Shown piece after piece: positions 17,771-24,796 of a stretch of 64,000 nt of DNA. Under the pieces are notes generated by a model. It searched no databases. It was not told the DNA's origin and was given only the letters and a program-made list of their open reading frames with translations. Source of the DNA: Treponema_B putidum (GTDB lineage Bacteria > Spirochaetota > Spirochaetia > Treponematales > Treponemataceae). The stretch lies in the NCBI RefSeq assembly GCF_007830595.1, contig NZ_VLLD01000003.1, one strand, 5' to 3'. The position numbers were made by a program, and so were the translations under genes. Positions within the stretch are counted from its first letter, which is position 1. Each line of letters begins with the position of its first letter.

Positions 17771-18907
17771 TTAGGGTAAATCTTTTAAAGGGATAAGGTT
17801 AGGATTTTCATTTTCGCCTTCCAGTGCCGAAATTTCCTGCAAAAGTTTTTTTGAATTTGATGACAATTTTGAAGGAATTTGCACTTGAATTTGAATGTAT
17901 AAGTCTCCCTTTCGGCCTATCCCTGTAGGAACGCCTTCACCTCGAATCCTTAACAGTTTTCCATTCTGTGTCCCGGCCGGGATTTTAAGTTTTAAGGTTT
18001 TATCGTCGAGAGATTTGATGTTTATTTCTCCTCCTAAAGCCGCTTGAGTCATTGAGATGGGAACAGCACAGTAGAGGTCTATTCCGTTCCGTTCAAAATA
18101 AGGATGAGCTTGAACAAAGATAAAGACAAAGAGATCTCCATAGTCTCCTCCGGCTTGGCCTGCATTTCCTTGACTGGGAATAGTAATCCGTTTTCCGTTT
18201 TCTACACCGGCGGGAATGGTAACTATTATGCGCTGCTTTTTGCGTTCCAGGCCGCTTCCTCCGCATTTTTTACACGGCTTTTCGATTATGGAGCCTTCGC
18301 CGCCGCAGGTAGGACATGGTCTCGATATAGAAAAGAAACCTGTACTTTGACGCACTTGTCCGGTACCCTTACAGTCGGGGCACATTTTTTTTGAACTTCC
18401 GCTTTCGCTTCCGGTTCCGTGACATTCGGAACATTTTTCATTACGGGTATAGCTTAACTCGGCCTTTTTACCATAAACGGCATCAACAAAAGATATTTGA
18501 AGATCATAACGAAGGTTGGAACCGCGGATCGGCCCTGCATGACGGCCTGAAAAACCTGATGAATGAGCAAAGCCTCCTCCAAAAAGATTTTCAAAAATAT
18601 CCGAAAAATTACCTCCGAAGATATCTTCAAAGCCTTGGAAGGCCGAAGGATCAAAGCCTCCCCCTCCGGACATTCCATCTACACCGGCATGTCCGTACTG
18701 GTCATACATGCTGCGTTTTTTTTCGTCGATAAGAATTTCATAAGCTTCCGTAGCTTCTTTAAACTTTTCTTCAGCAACCTTGTCCCCTTGGTTTTTATCG
18801 GGATGATATTTGATTGCTAATTTTCGATATGCTTTTTTTATGTCATCGTTTGAGGCTTTTTTATCTACGCCCAAAACCTCATAATAATCTCTTTTAGATG
18901 CCGGCAC
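17771..18907 (-). CDS. dnaJ: Chaperone protein DnaJ
   Basis: Co-chaperone that delivers unfolded protein to DnaK and stimulates its ATPase. 378 residues from a GTG start at 18907-18905: GGGAG lies 6 bases before it and the product reads MPASKRDYYEVLGV, matching the family. An in-frame ATG at 18943 would add 12 non-family residues and sits inside a hairpin. J domain has HPD (KYHPDKN), then a Gly/Phe-rich stretch (GGGFDPSAFQGFEDIFGG), four CxxCxGxG zinc motifs (CSECHGTG, CPDCKGTG, CPTCGGEG, CKKCGGSG) and the C-terminal substrate domains. Third gene of the grpE-dnaK-dnaJ cluster. Confidence 0.97.
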   Translation of the reverse strand: MPASKRDYYEVLGVDKKASNDDIKKAYRKLAIKYHPDKNQGDKVAEEKFKEATEAYEILIDEKKRSMYDQYGHAGVDGMSGGGGFDPSAFQGFEDIFGGNFSDIFENLFGGGFAHSSGFSGRHAGPIRGSNLRYDLQISFVDAVYGKKAELSYTRNEKCSECHGTGSESGSSKKMCPDCKGTGQVRQSTGFFSISRPCPTCGGEGSIIEKPCKKCGGSGLERKKQRIIVTIPAGVENGKRITIPSQGNAGQAGGDYGDLFVFIFVQAHPYFERNGIDLYCAVPISMTQAALGGEINIKSLDDKTLKLKIPAGTQNGKLLRIRGEGVPTGIGRKGDLYIQIQVQIPSKLSSNSKKLLQEISALEGENENPNLIPLKDLP

Positions 18908-18934
18908 TAAAAACTCCCAATATAAAAATGGCGA

Positions 18935-18975
18935 GTTTTTCATAAGCCTTTACAGAAAAACGGCTTATGAAAAAC
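18935..18975 (-). promoter_or_regulatory. 14-bp perfect hairpin between dnaK and dnaJ
   Basis: GTTTTTCATAAGCC (18935-18948) pairs with its exact complement at 18962-18975 around a 13-base loop. There is no following run of T on the minus strand, so it is not a classic terminator. It would sit in the dnaK-dnaJ mRNA, 28 bases after the dnaK stop and 28 before the dnaJ GTG. An attenuation, processing or mRNA-stability role that sets DnaJ level below DnaK is likely. Confidence 0.6.
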
Positions 18976-19002
18976 ATCGCAAATAAGATTAAGTCTTAAA
19001 AT

Positions 19003-20946
19003 TTATTTATCATTATCATCATTTACGACTTCATAGTCAACATCATCGGCTGTTCCGGTTTTATGACCTGAAGTACCGTAATTGGTTCCTCCCTGCTGGG
19101 CTCCTTGAAAACTGCCGGCGTTAGGATCGGCACCAGCTTGAGCTCCCTGCTGCTTGTACATTTCTTCTGCAATTTTATAAGCGGCTTGTTGGAGACTTTC
19201 GGTCTTTGCCTTGATGTCCGCAGTATTATCTGAATTAAGGGACTGTCTCAAGTCCGCTATTGCAGCTTCAATTTTTTGCTTATCGGCAGCTCCTATTTTG
19301 TCTCCCATTTCTTTGAGGGTCTTTTCGGTTTGATAAATAAGAGAGTCGGCATTATTTTTTACTTCAACCTTTTCTCTTTCCAGTTTATCATTTTCTGCAT
19401 TGGCTTCAGCTTCTTTTACCATTCTGTCGATTTCGCTCTCGCTTAAGCCGCTTGAGCTTTCGATGCGGATGTGCTGTTCTTTTCCGGTTCCGAGGTCTTT
19501 TGCCGAAACGTGCACAATACCGTTTGCGTCAATATCAAACGTAACTTCAATCTGCGGAACTCCGCGCGGTGCCGGAGGAATGCCTACGAGGTCAAAATTG
19601 CCGAGGGTTCTGTTTTGGCTGGCCATACCCCGTTCTCCCTGCAATACATGGATAGAAACGGCAGTTTGTCCGTCAGCGGCTGTAGAGAATACCTGACTCT
19701 TTCTTGTCGGGATCGTAGTATTTCGGTTGATAAGAGGTGTAAATACGCCTCCCATAGTTTCAATACCTAAAGAAAGAGGAGTAACGTCCAAGAGAAGAAC
19801 GTCCTTAACATCTCCGCCCAAAATACCGCCCTGAATAGCGGCACCCATTGCTACGGCTTCATCGGGGTTTACGCTCTTAGAGCCTTCTTTTCCGAAAATT
19901 TCCTTTATAATCTGCAAAATTTTAGGCATTCGAGTTGAACCGCCGACCAAAAGAATTTCATCGATTTTATCGGGGGTGATACCCGCATCTTTTAAGGCCT
20001 TTCTGCAAGGCTCCTTTGTTCTTTCAAATAGGTCTTCAGTCATTTGCTCAAACTTAGCCCTGGATAAGCTCTTTTGTAAGTGCTTAGGTCCGTTTGCATC
20101 GGCTGTAATAAAAGGAAGATTTATATCTGTGTTTGCAACCGAAGAAAGCTCAATCTTTGCCTTTTCAGCGGCTTCACGCAAGCGCTGTAAGGCCATTCTG
20201 TCTTTAGACAGGTCAATTCCGGTATCTTTTTTAAACTCATCAACCAGCCAGTTTACTATTCTGTTATCAAAGTCGTCACCGCCAAGGTGAGTATCTCCGT
20301 TTGTTGATTTTACTTCAAAAACTCCGTCACCCAATTCTAGGATAGAAATATCGAAGGTTCCTCCTCCAAGGTCATATACGGCGATTGTTTTTTCTTTTTT
20401 AGAATCCTTGTTAAAACCGAAGGCCAAGGAAGCGGCTGTCGGCTCGTTTATGATTCGCTTTACTTCCAAGCCGGCAATCTTTCCGGCATCCTTTGTTGCC
20501 TGTCTTTGAGCATCATTAAAATAAGCCGGAACGGTTATAACGGCTTCGGTTACACTTTCGCCCAGATAGTCCTCGGCTGTTTTTTTCATTTTTTGTAGAA
20601 TAAAGGCGGAAATTTCCTGTGTGGAATAAAGTTTTCCGTCAATGTCGATTCTTACATCTTCCCCCTGAGGTACGATTTTGTAAGGAACACGCTTTAACTC
20701 GTCTGTAAGCTCGCTGTATCGGTGACCGATAAAGCGCTTTACCGAATAAACGGTTCTTTCAGGGTTGGTAATCATTTGGTTTTTTGCAGGCTGGCCTACA
20801 ACCCTTTCATCTTTTGAGGTAAAGCCTACAATGGACGGAGTCGTTCTTCCGCCTTCAGAGTTCGGTATAACGACGGGCTCGCCGCCTTCCATTACCGATA
20901 CACAAGAGTTTGTTGTTCCTAAGTCAATTCCAATAATTTTTCCCAT
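19003..20946 (-). CDS. dnaK: Chaperone protein DnaK (Hsp70)
   Basis: ATP-dependent Hsp70 chaperone. 647 residues from ATG 20946-20944, placed 9 bases after AGGAG (a TTG two codons upstream is less likely). Signatures: IGIDLGTTNSCVSV, VYDLGGGTFDISI and ILLVGGSTRMPKI. Substrate domain begins after DVTPLSLGIETMGG. The C-terminal tail is Gln/Gly/Ala-rich and ends acidic (DDVDYEVVNDDNDK) in place of the E. coli-like EEVD/EVKD. Nineteen bases separate it from grpE. Confidence 0.98.
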   Translation of the reverse strand: MGKIIGIDLGTTNSCVSVMEGGEPVVIPNSEGGRTTPSIVGFTSKDERVVGQPAKNQMITNPERTVYSVKRFIGHRYSELTDELKRVPYKIVPQGEDVRIDIDGKLYSTQEISAFILQKMKKTAEDYLGESVTEAVITVPAYFNDAQRQATKDAGKIAGLEVKRIINEPTAASLAFGFNKDSKKEKTIAVYDLGGGTFDISILELGDGVFEVKSTNGDTHLGGDDFDNRIVNWLVDEFKKDTGIDLSKDRMALQRLREAAEKAKIELSSVANTDINLPFITADANGPKHLQKSLSRAKFEQMTEDLFERTKEPCRKALKDAGITPDKIDEILLVGGSTRMPKILQIIKEIFGKEGSKSVNPDEAVAMGAAIQGGILGGDVKDVLLLDVTPLSLGIETMGGVFTPLINRNTTIPTRKSQVFSTAADGQTAVSIHVLQGERGMASQNRTLGNFDLVGIPPAPRGVPQIEVTFDIDANGIVHVSAKDLGTGKEQHIRIESSSGLSESEIDRMVKEAEANAENDKLEREKVEVKNNADSLIYQTEKTLKEMGDKIGAADKQKIEAAIADLRQSLNSDNTADIKAKTESLQQAAYKIAEEMYKQQGAQAGADPNAGSFQGAQQGGTNYGTSGHKTGTADDVDYEVVNDDNDK

Positions 20947-20965
20947 TTTCAATATCTCCTATAAG

Positions 20966-21712
20966 CTAATTTTCGTTTTTTTTATCGGCGGCTTCGCTTT
21001 CTTCCGCCTTTTTTTCATCCTGCTTTTCGGCAGGCATTAGTACCATTACCTTGGAGTGACGAATCACTCTTTCTTTTAGTTTGTAGCCTTTTTGAAGCTC
21101 TTCTCCTACAACAGCCTCTTTTACATCCGGAGACTGAATCATTGAAACGGCTTCGTGAAGGTTGGGGTCGAAGGCTTCTCCCTTTGCGGGATAATAGCTA
21201 AGCCCGTACTTTGAGCTCAGCATAGAAACCATTTGATTTTTTATCATTACAACGCCTTCAACAAAGGCATTGTTTGAGGCCTCTCCGCCTTGAGTTTTGC
21301 CGGCATCAATAGCCCTGTCAAAATCATCGAGCACCTGTACGAGATCCAAAAGCAGATTGCTGTTTGCGTAGTCTATAGCTTCCTGCTTTTCCCTAATCAT
21401 ACGCTTGCGGTAGTTTTCAAAATCCGCAGCCTTGCGCAAATACTGATCCTGCCAGTCCCTGCATTTAGCTTCCAGTTCTTCAATTTTTTTTGTACATTCC
21501 AAAGCGGCATCATCTTTTTCTTTGTTTTTGTTATCAGTAGAATTGTTATGCTCTGCTTTGTCTTCTTGCGGGGTTTCTTTTGGCGCTTCGCAACCGCATC
21601 CGGCTCCTTGTTCATCTTTCACCGCAGACTCATCTTTCGGCTGAAGGTCCTTTTCAAGTTCCTCCTTAGCAGCCTCTTTTTTGTCGGCATGTTTTTCATG
21701 ATTCTTCTTCAT
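20966..21712 (-). CDS. grpE: GrpE nucleotide exchange factor
   Basis: Releases ADP from DnaK. 248 residues, longer than most because of a charged ~85-residue N-terminal extension (many Lys/Glu, plus a small Cys cluster GCGCEAP). The GrpE core starts with a coiled coil (KKIEELEAKCRDWQDQYLRKAADFENY), then RKRMIREKQEA, and the C-terminal beta domain PNLHEAVSMIQ and GYKLKERVIRHSKVMV. Start ATG is 6 bases after TTGGAG. First gene of the heat-shock cluster. No hrcA and no CIRCE operator are seen upstream. Confidence 0.96.
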   Translation of the reverse strand: MKKNHEKHADKKEAAKEELEKDLQPKDESAVKDEQGAGCGCEAPKETPQEDKAEHNNSTDNKNKEKDDAALECTKKIEELEAKCRDWQDQYLRKAADFENYRKRMIREKQEAIDYANSNLLLDLVQVLDDFDRAIDAGKTQGGEASNNAFVEGVVMIKNQMVSMLSSKYGLSYYPAKGEAFDPNLHEAVSMIQSPDVKEAVVGEELQKGYKLKERVIRHSKVMVLMPAEKQDEKKAEESEAADKKNEN

Positions 21713-21743
21713 TTGAACTCCAACTATAACTTTATCTTATAAG

Positions 21744-21772
21744 AAGATACTAATATAAAAAAAAAGGGTCAA
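21744..21772 (-). promoter_or_regulatory. Sigma-70-like promoter of grpE-dnaK-dnaJ
   Basis: On the minus strand TTGACC (21772-21767), 17-base T-rich spacer, TATCTT (21749-21744), then about 24 bases to the Shine-Dalgarno sequence. No CIRCE inverted repeat (TTAGCACTC-N9-GAGTGCTAA) is present, so regulation must differ from the HrcA scheme. Confidence 0.55.
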
Positions 21773-21843
21773 GAGTTTTTGAAAAATCGTGATAGAAAAT
21801 TTACAAAATATTGCGGTATTGGAGGTTACCATATATAAAAAAC

Positions 21844-21873
21844 GCCGGTTATTCCCGCATAAGAATAACCGGC
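21844..21873 (-). terminator. Rho-independent terminator after the template repeat
   Basis: GCCGGTTATTC (21844-21854) and its exact complement (21863-21873) with an 8-base loop. On the minus strand the stem is followed by GTTTTTTAT. It ends transcription coming from the variable-protein genes and the template repeat, 38 bases past the template's 3' end, before the grpE promoter. Confidence 0.8.
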
Positions 21874-21911
21874 ATTAAAAAGTTTAAGGATGTACATTTT
21901 TAAGAGGCTCA

Positions 21912-22053
21912 AGGGCAGACAAGCCAGGCGGAAGCCAAGATTGTTGTTCCTGTTGTCAGGACTGTTGTTGTTCCGTTTGCCTACAGTGCAGTTGTTCGCG
22001 TTGTTGTTCCAGCTGCCGCCGCGTTTAACACGGTTAGTACCCGACGCACCACC
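21912..22053 (-). repeat. DGR template repeat (TR), non-coding AAC-rich copy of variable region
   Basis: 142 bases that align without gaps to the 3' ends of the genes at 22237-23372 and 24797-25918. Read on the minus strand in the frame of those genes it gives GGASGTNRVKRGGSW-NNN-A-NN-CTVGKR-NNN-SPDNR-NNN-LGFRLACLP, so nearly every variable residue is an AAC/AAT Asn codon. It has no start, no stop at the end, and no coding context of its own. Hand alignment: 17 differences to VR1, and 20 to VR2 up to the LGFRLAC block, every one at a template adenine (T on the plus strand). That is the signature of adenine-specific mutagenic retrohoming. The 3' end (CTTGGCTTCCGCCTGGCTTG) is unchanged and would contain the homing-initiation element. 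The template is in the 524-base space between grpE and the first variable gene. Confidence 0.93.
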
Positions 22054-22091
22054 TTATAAAGTCCATACCGTTTTTTACTCAAAAATTTTCG

Positions 22092-22232
22092 AGCCGCTAA
22101 AGCGGCTGACACAGTGCAGTTTTATTTTCAAAAATACACTGCACCACAAAACACATTTTGCCTATTCGGTTTCACTGCTTCGGGCGGCTTACGCTGCGCC
22201 CTCAGCTGCTCAACCTCTCCGGCAAAATGTGT
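22092..22232. other. Structured spacer between VR1 and the template repeat
   Basis: Three nested or adjacent inverted repeats: AGCCGC/GCGGCT (22092-22107), GTGCAGT/ACTGCAC (22114-22144) and a 12-bp pair ACACATTTTGCC/GGCAAAATGTGT (22151-22162 with 22221-22232) whose loop contains GGGCG-GCTTACGCTG-CGCCC. The last hairpin begins a few bases after the VR1 gene stop codon. Similar hairpins follow the other two variable genes, so they are likely functional for DGR homing (as the stem-loop next to the Bordetella phage VR is) or for termination. Confidence 0.6.
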
Positions 22233-22236
22233 GAAC

Positions 22237-23372
22237 TTAGGGCAGACAAGCCAGGCGGAAGCCAAGATTGTCGTCCCCGTTGCCAGGACTGTAGTAGTCC
22301 CGCCTGCCTACAGTGCAGAAGCTCGCGCTGAGGCTCCAGCTGCCGCCGCGTTTAACACGGTCAGTACCCGACGCACCACCCTGAGGATCGGTAACAATAC
22401 CGCCTTGCATATAAGCAGCATCGTTTGATGCAGGGTCATCCTTATACCAATCAAAACACCATTCCCAGACATTACCGCTCATATCGTGTAAGCCAANNNN
22501 NNNNNNTCGTGTAAGCCAAGTGCATTCGCTCTCTTTTTTCCTACAGGATGAGTTTTTCCTCCTGAATTACCACTATACCACGCAACCTCTCCTGTTTCCG
22601 CAGCATCATTCCAGTCAGCTTTCGCTCCGCTTGCACTGTTTAATTTGATAAGGTATACATCGCCGTATTGTGCCGCATTTGTTTTATCGCTTCCCTGCCA
22701 ACGGGCTGCATATTCCCACTCAGCTTCAGTAGGAAGTCTAAAGCCTTTTTTACTCATATCGGCATAAGCGGCATCGCAAGAAGCTGTATCAGTCGCATTT
22801 TTTAATACCGCAATATCGATTTTGCTTTTGCGGTATACGCATTCTCCCTCGCCCATCGTCTTTGCTGTATACGCATTACACCACACAATGCAGTCCCGCC
22901 AGCTTATAGTCGTTACAGGCTCTTTTTTTCCTGCTTCTGTGGGAGCGGCTCCTTCGGTTCCGTTATTGCCTTCTTTTCCCTTATTAGCAAAGGTGTAGCC
23001 ATTACTTTCTGCCCATGTCAGTACCTCGTGCCATAACTCGTACGTTACCTCTGTTTTGCCCAGCTTGTAGGGGCTTAATTTCACCTTCCGGTCTTTAATA
23101 AATACGCCTTTCCTCCAAGCTTGATTTCCGGGTAAGGTGTAGTTAGGGTCAACGCCTGCAATGGTTGCCTCGGGAATTGCTACAAACTCGTATACAATTT
23201 CAGGGGGTGCAGGCGGCGTGGCACTGCCCGAACCGCTTCCGCCCGCATTATTCGGGCAGCCTGTAAAGACCAGTGCCAATATTGCGGCTAAGATGAGCGC
23301 CGCGGCTCTTTTCAGTGCACAGAGCCTGCCGCTTGAAGCGGCTGAGCTCTTGTTCAAATTTAATTTTATCAT
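22237..23372 (-). CDS. DGR variable lipoprotein A, FGE/C-type-lectin fold (interrupted by N gap)
   Basis: Outer-surface or periplasmic lipoprotein of the formylglycine-generating-enzyme (SUMF1) superfamily, the fold used by the Treponema DGR protein TvpA for ligand binding. Signal peptide with lipobox LVFTGC (Cys39), Gly/Ser linker, then YKLGKTEVTYELW, EPVTTISWRDCIVWCNAYT, GFRLPTEAEWEYAARWQ, and DMSGNVWEWCFDW. Its last ~47 codons are variable repeat VR1. The ten Ns at 22497-22506 split the frame. Thirteen bases (TCGTGTAAGCCAA) occur on both sides of the gap, and removing one copy plus the Ns restores a frame that matches the paralogue at 24797-25918. AGGAG lies 8 bases before the ATG, which overlaps the stop of a 33-codon ORF. 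Confidence 0.85.
22239..22380 (-). repeat. DGR variable repeat VR1
   Basis: 142 bases, same length as the template. Substituted residues relative to it: N to D, NNN to SLS, NN to SF, K to R, NNN to DYY, DNRNN to GNGDD. All 17 base changes I count are at template A positions. Identity continues to the final CTGCCC, so this gene matches the template past the homing element. Confidence 0.9.
22497..22506. other. Assembly gap (10 N) inside variable gene A
   Basis: Ten Ns flanked by the same 13 bases on each side (ending 22496 and starting 22507). Most simply two contigs overlap by 13 bases and the gap is artificial. Because the paralogue downstream contains the same sequence at 25046-25058, a collapsed tandem copy or a missing segment cannot be excluded. 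Confidence 0.95.
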
Positions 23373-23470
23373 ATATTTTCTCCTAAAAAATGATATGCTG
23401 TTTCAAGTCCGTCAGAACTGATATCGACCATACCCTTCAAATTATCATCATAACTAAATGATCTAGTCAT
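23369..23470 (-). CDS. Small ORF (33 aa) translationally coupled to variable gene A
   Basis: Encodes MTRSFSYDDNLKGMVDISS plus 14 more residues. ATG at 23470-23468 is preceded by GGAGAAAAA and its TGA overlaps the ATG of gene A (ATGA), an arrangement typical of translational coupling. No family is recognised. It is acidic and has no signal peptide. It could be a leader peptide or the remnant of a larger gene lost by rearrangement in this repeat-rich area. Confidence 0.4.
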   Translation of the reverse strand: MTRSFSYDDNLKGMVDISSDGLETAYHFLGENI

Positions 23471-23540
23471 TTTTTCTCCTTCCGCATTATGCGAAGTGTA
23501 CACGGAGGTACAACTGCTCAACAGCCTTCCCGCTGCCGGC

Positions 23541-23617
23541 GCATTTTTTCGTCCCATAGGCTGCTTGCGGGCGGCTTACGCTGCGCCCGCTTCACCGCCT
23601 TGCGTACGAAAAAATGC
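23541..23617. repeat. Nested hairpin following variable gene B
   Basis: GCATTTTTTCGT (23541-23552) pairs with ACGAAAAAATGC (23606-23617). The loop holds a second stem GCGGGCG/CGCCCGC (23567-23573 with 23584-23590) around GCTTACGCTG. This inner core is the same GGCGGCTTACGCTGCGCC seen in the hairpin after gene A. It begins 10 bases beyond the gene B stop on the minus strand. The 3' side of the outer stem is T-rich on that strand (AAAAAATGC), so it could serve as a terminator. Confidence 0.6.
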
Positions 23618-23627
23618 TGTGTAAACT

Positions 23628-24614
23628 CTAGGGACGCGAGACCAGCCGCAAGCCAAGATTGTGGAAGCGGTCGCCGGGGTCGTCGTCGCGCCGATACGCA
23701 CGAGCAGCGTAACCCGCACCATCGTTCCAGCCGCCGCCGCGCCCAACACGGTAAGTACCCGACGCACCACCCGCCGGATCTTGACCGCCTGTAGGCGTAC
23801 TGTCACTATACCGGTCCCAGCACCATTCCCATACGTTCCCGCTCATGTCGTATAACCCGTAGCCGTTCGCCGATTTCAGCTTTACTTGGTGTGTTTTGCC
23901 GTTCGCATCGCCTCCGTCATCATTTTTGTACCACGCATAGTTTTTCAGCTCGCTTTTGGTATCCGTTCCCGCCCATTTGTCGTTTGTGCCGCCCTGTGCC
24001 GCCCATTCCCATTCAGCCTCCGTCGGTAAGCGAAACCCGTTTTTATTCCGGTCGCATACGGCATTATTCCAGTTTGTATTATTCGATGTCGGTATATTGC
24101 TAAAGTTCAGTGTATCGAAGTCTACGCCGGTAACCGTGTAACACGGATCAAGATTGCACGCCTTACTCAGCTTATTGCAAAATGCTATACACTGATACCA
24201 ATTTACCTTCTCTACCGGACGCTTTTCCTGCACTTCGCCGCTTTCAGGCGGGTTGGAACTTCCCTGAAAAATACTCGGATTAGTGCTCATCACCGCTTGC
24301 CACAGCTCCTGCGTTACTTCGGTTTCACCTATCAAGTACGCGGTAAGGCTTACCGTGTGCGGTGCATTGTTGCTCACGTCGCTGTACCCTACGGTTCCGT
24401 TCGTTACGGCGGCGATGCCTTTCATTGTAAATTGTACGCCGCTTACCGTGTAGGTTTTGTCGGCAGGGGGCGTGCCGCCTGTACTACCGGCTCCTCCACT
24501 TGAGCCCGAACCGCCGGCACTGTTGGGGCAGCCGGTACACAGCAGTACCGCTGCCAATATTGCGGCTGTGATGAGCGCCGCGGCTCCTCTTTTCTTGTTG
24601 TTGATTGTTTTCAT
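23628..24614 (-). CDS. DGR-type variable lipoprotein B, FGE/C-type-lectin fold
   Basis: 328 residues. Signal peptide with lipobox LLCTGC (Cys29), Gly/Ser-rich linker, then an FGE domain: YLIGETEVTQELWQAVMSTN, PVEKVNWYQCIAFCNKLS, GFRLPTEAEWEWAAQGG, YGLYDMSGNVWEWCWDR. The terminal 47 codons (23630-23771) end GGGWNDGAGYAARAYRRDDD and align to the same place as VR1 and VR2. However, they differ from the local template at non-A positions (CTVG becomes AARA), so this VR must come from another template or have drifted. AAGGAG lies 9 bases before the ATG. The leader sequence around the start is shared with gene C. Confidence 0.88.
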   Translation of the reverse strand: MKTINNKKRGAAALITAAILAAVLLCTGCPNSAGGSGSSGGAGSTGGTPPADKTYTVSGVQFTMKGIAAVTNGTVGYSDVSNNAPHTVSLTAYLIGETEVTQELWQAVMSTNPSIFQGSSNPPESGEVQEKRPVEKVNWYQCIAFCNKLSKACNLDPCYTVTGVDFDTLNFSNIPTSNNTNWNNAVCDRNKNGFRLPTEAEWEWAAQGGTNDKWAGTDTKSELKNYAWYKNDDGGDANGKTHQVKLKSANGYGLYDMSGNVWEWCWDRYSDSTPTGGQDPAGGASGTYRVGRGGGWNDGAGYAARAYRRDDDPGDRFHNLGLRLVSRP

Positions 24615-24713
24615 CTTGAAAATCTCCTTAATTAAAGTTTTATCAATTTGTAATTATATAGTTCGGCTACACCGCTTTACCGCCATGGACGGCGGTGGTT
24701 CCAGCATTACGAT

Positions 24714-24772
24714 GTTTTGCCGTGAGGCAAAACTCGAAACTCAAAATCGGACACGGATGTCCGATTTTGAGT
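24714..24772. repeat. Two hairpins following variable gene C
   Basis: First stem GTTTTGCC (24714-24721), GTGA tetraloop, GGCAAAAC (24726-24733). Second is a perfect 15-bp stem, ACTCAAAATCGGACA (24739-24753), loop CGGA, complement 24758-24772. A further GGCAAAATGTGT at 24781-24792 matches the 3' arm after gene A. They lie 25-83 bases past the gene C stop on the minus strand and 25 or more bases upstream of nothing coding until gene B. Confidence 0.65.
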
Positions 24773-24796
24773 ACCTCTCCGGCAAAATGTGTAAAC

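Noticed and set aside
18908..18943. DnaJ start at ATG 18943
   Set aside because: It adds residues absent from DnaJ proteins, lies in a hairpin, and the GTG at 18907 has an ideal ribosome site.
21713..21843. CIRCE operator upstream of grpE
   Set aside because: No TTAGCACTC-N9-GAGTGCTAA or close variant is present.
21912..22053. TR as a degraded pseudogene of a variable protein
   Set aside because: A decayed gene would differ at all base types. Here every difference to two VRs is at adenine, and the template carries AAC codons throughout, which decay would not produce.
21890..22234. Plus-strand ORFs through the template repeat as proteins
   Set aside because: They are antisense shadows of the TR and spacer, rich in Leu, Pro and Arg, with no ribosome site. 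The same effect gives many plus-strand ORFs opposite the variable genes.
22237..22482. 81-residue ORF starting at MSGNVWEW as a separate gene
   Set aside because: It is the 3' part of variable gene A, cut off by the N gap; the paralogue at 24797-25918 shows the uninterrupted form.
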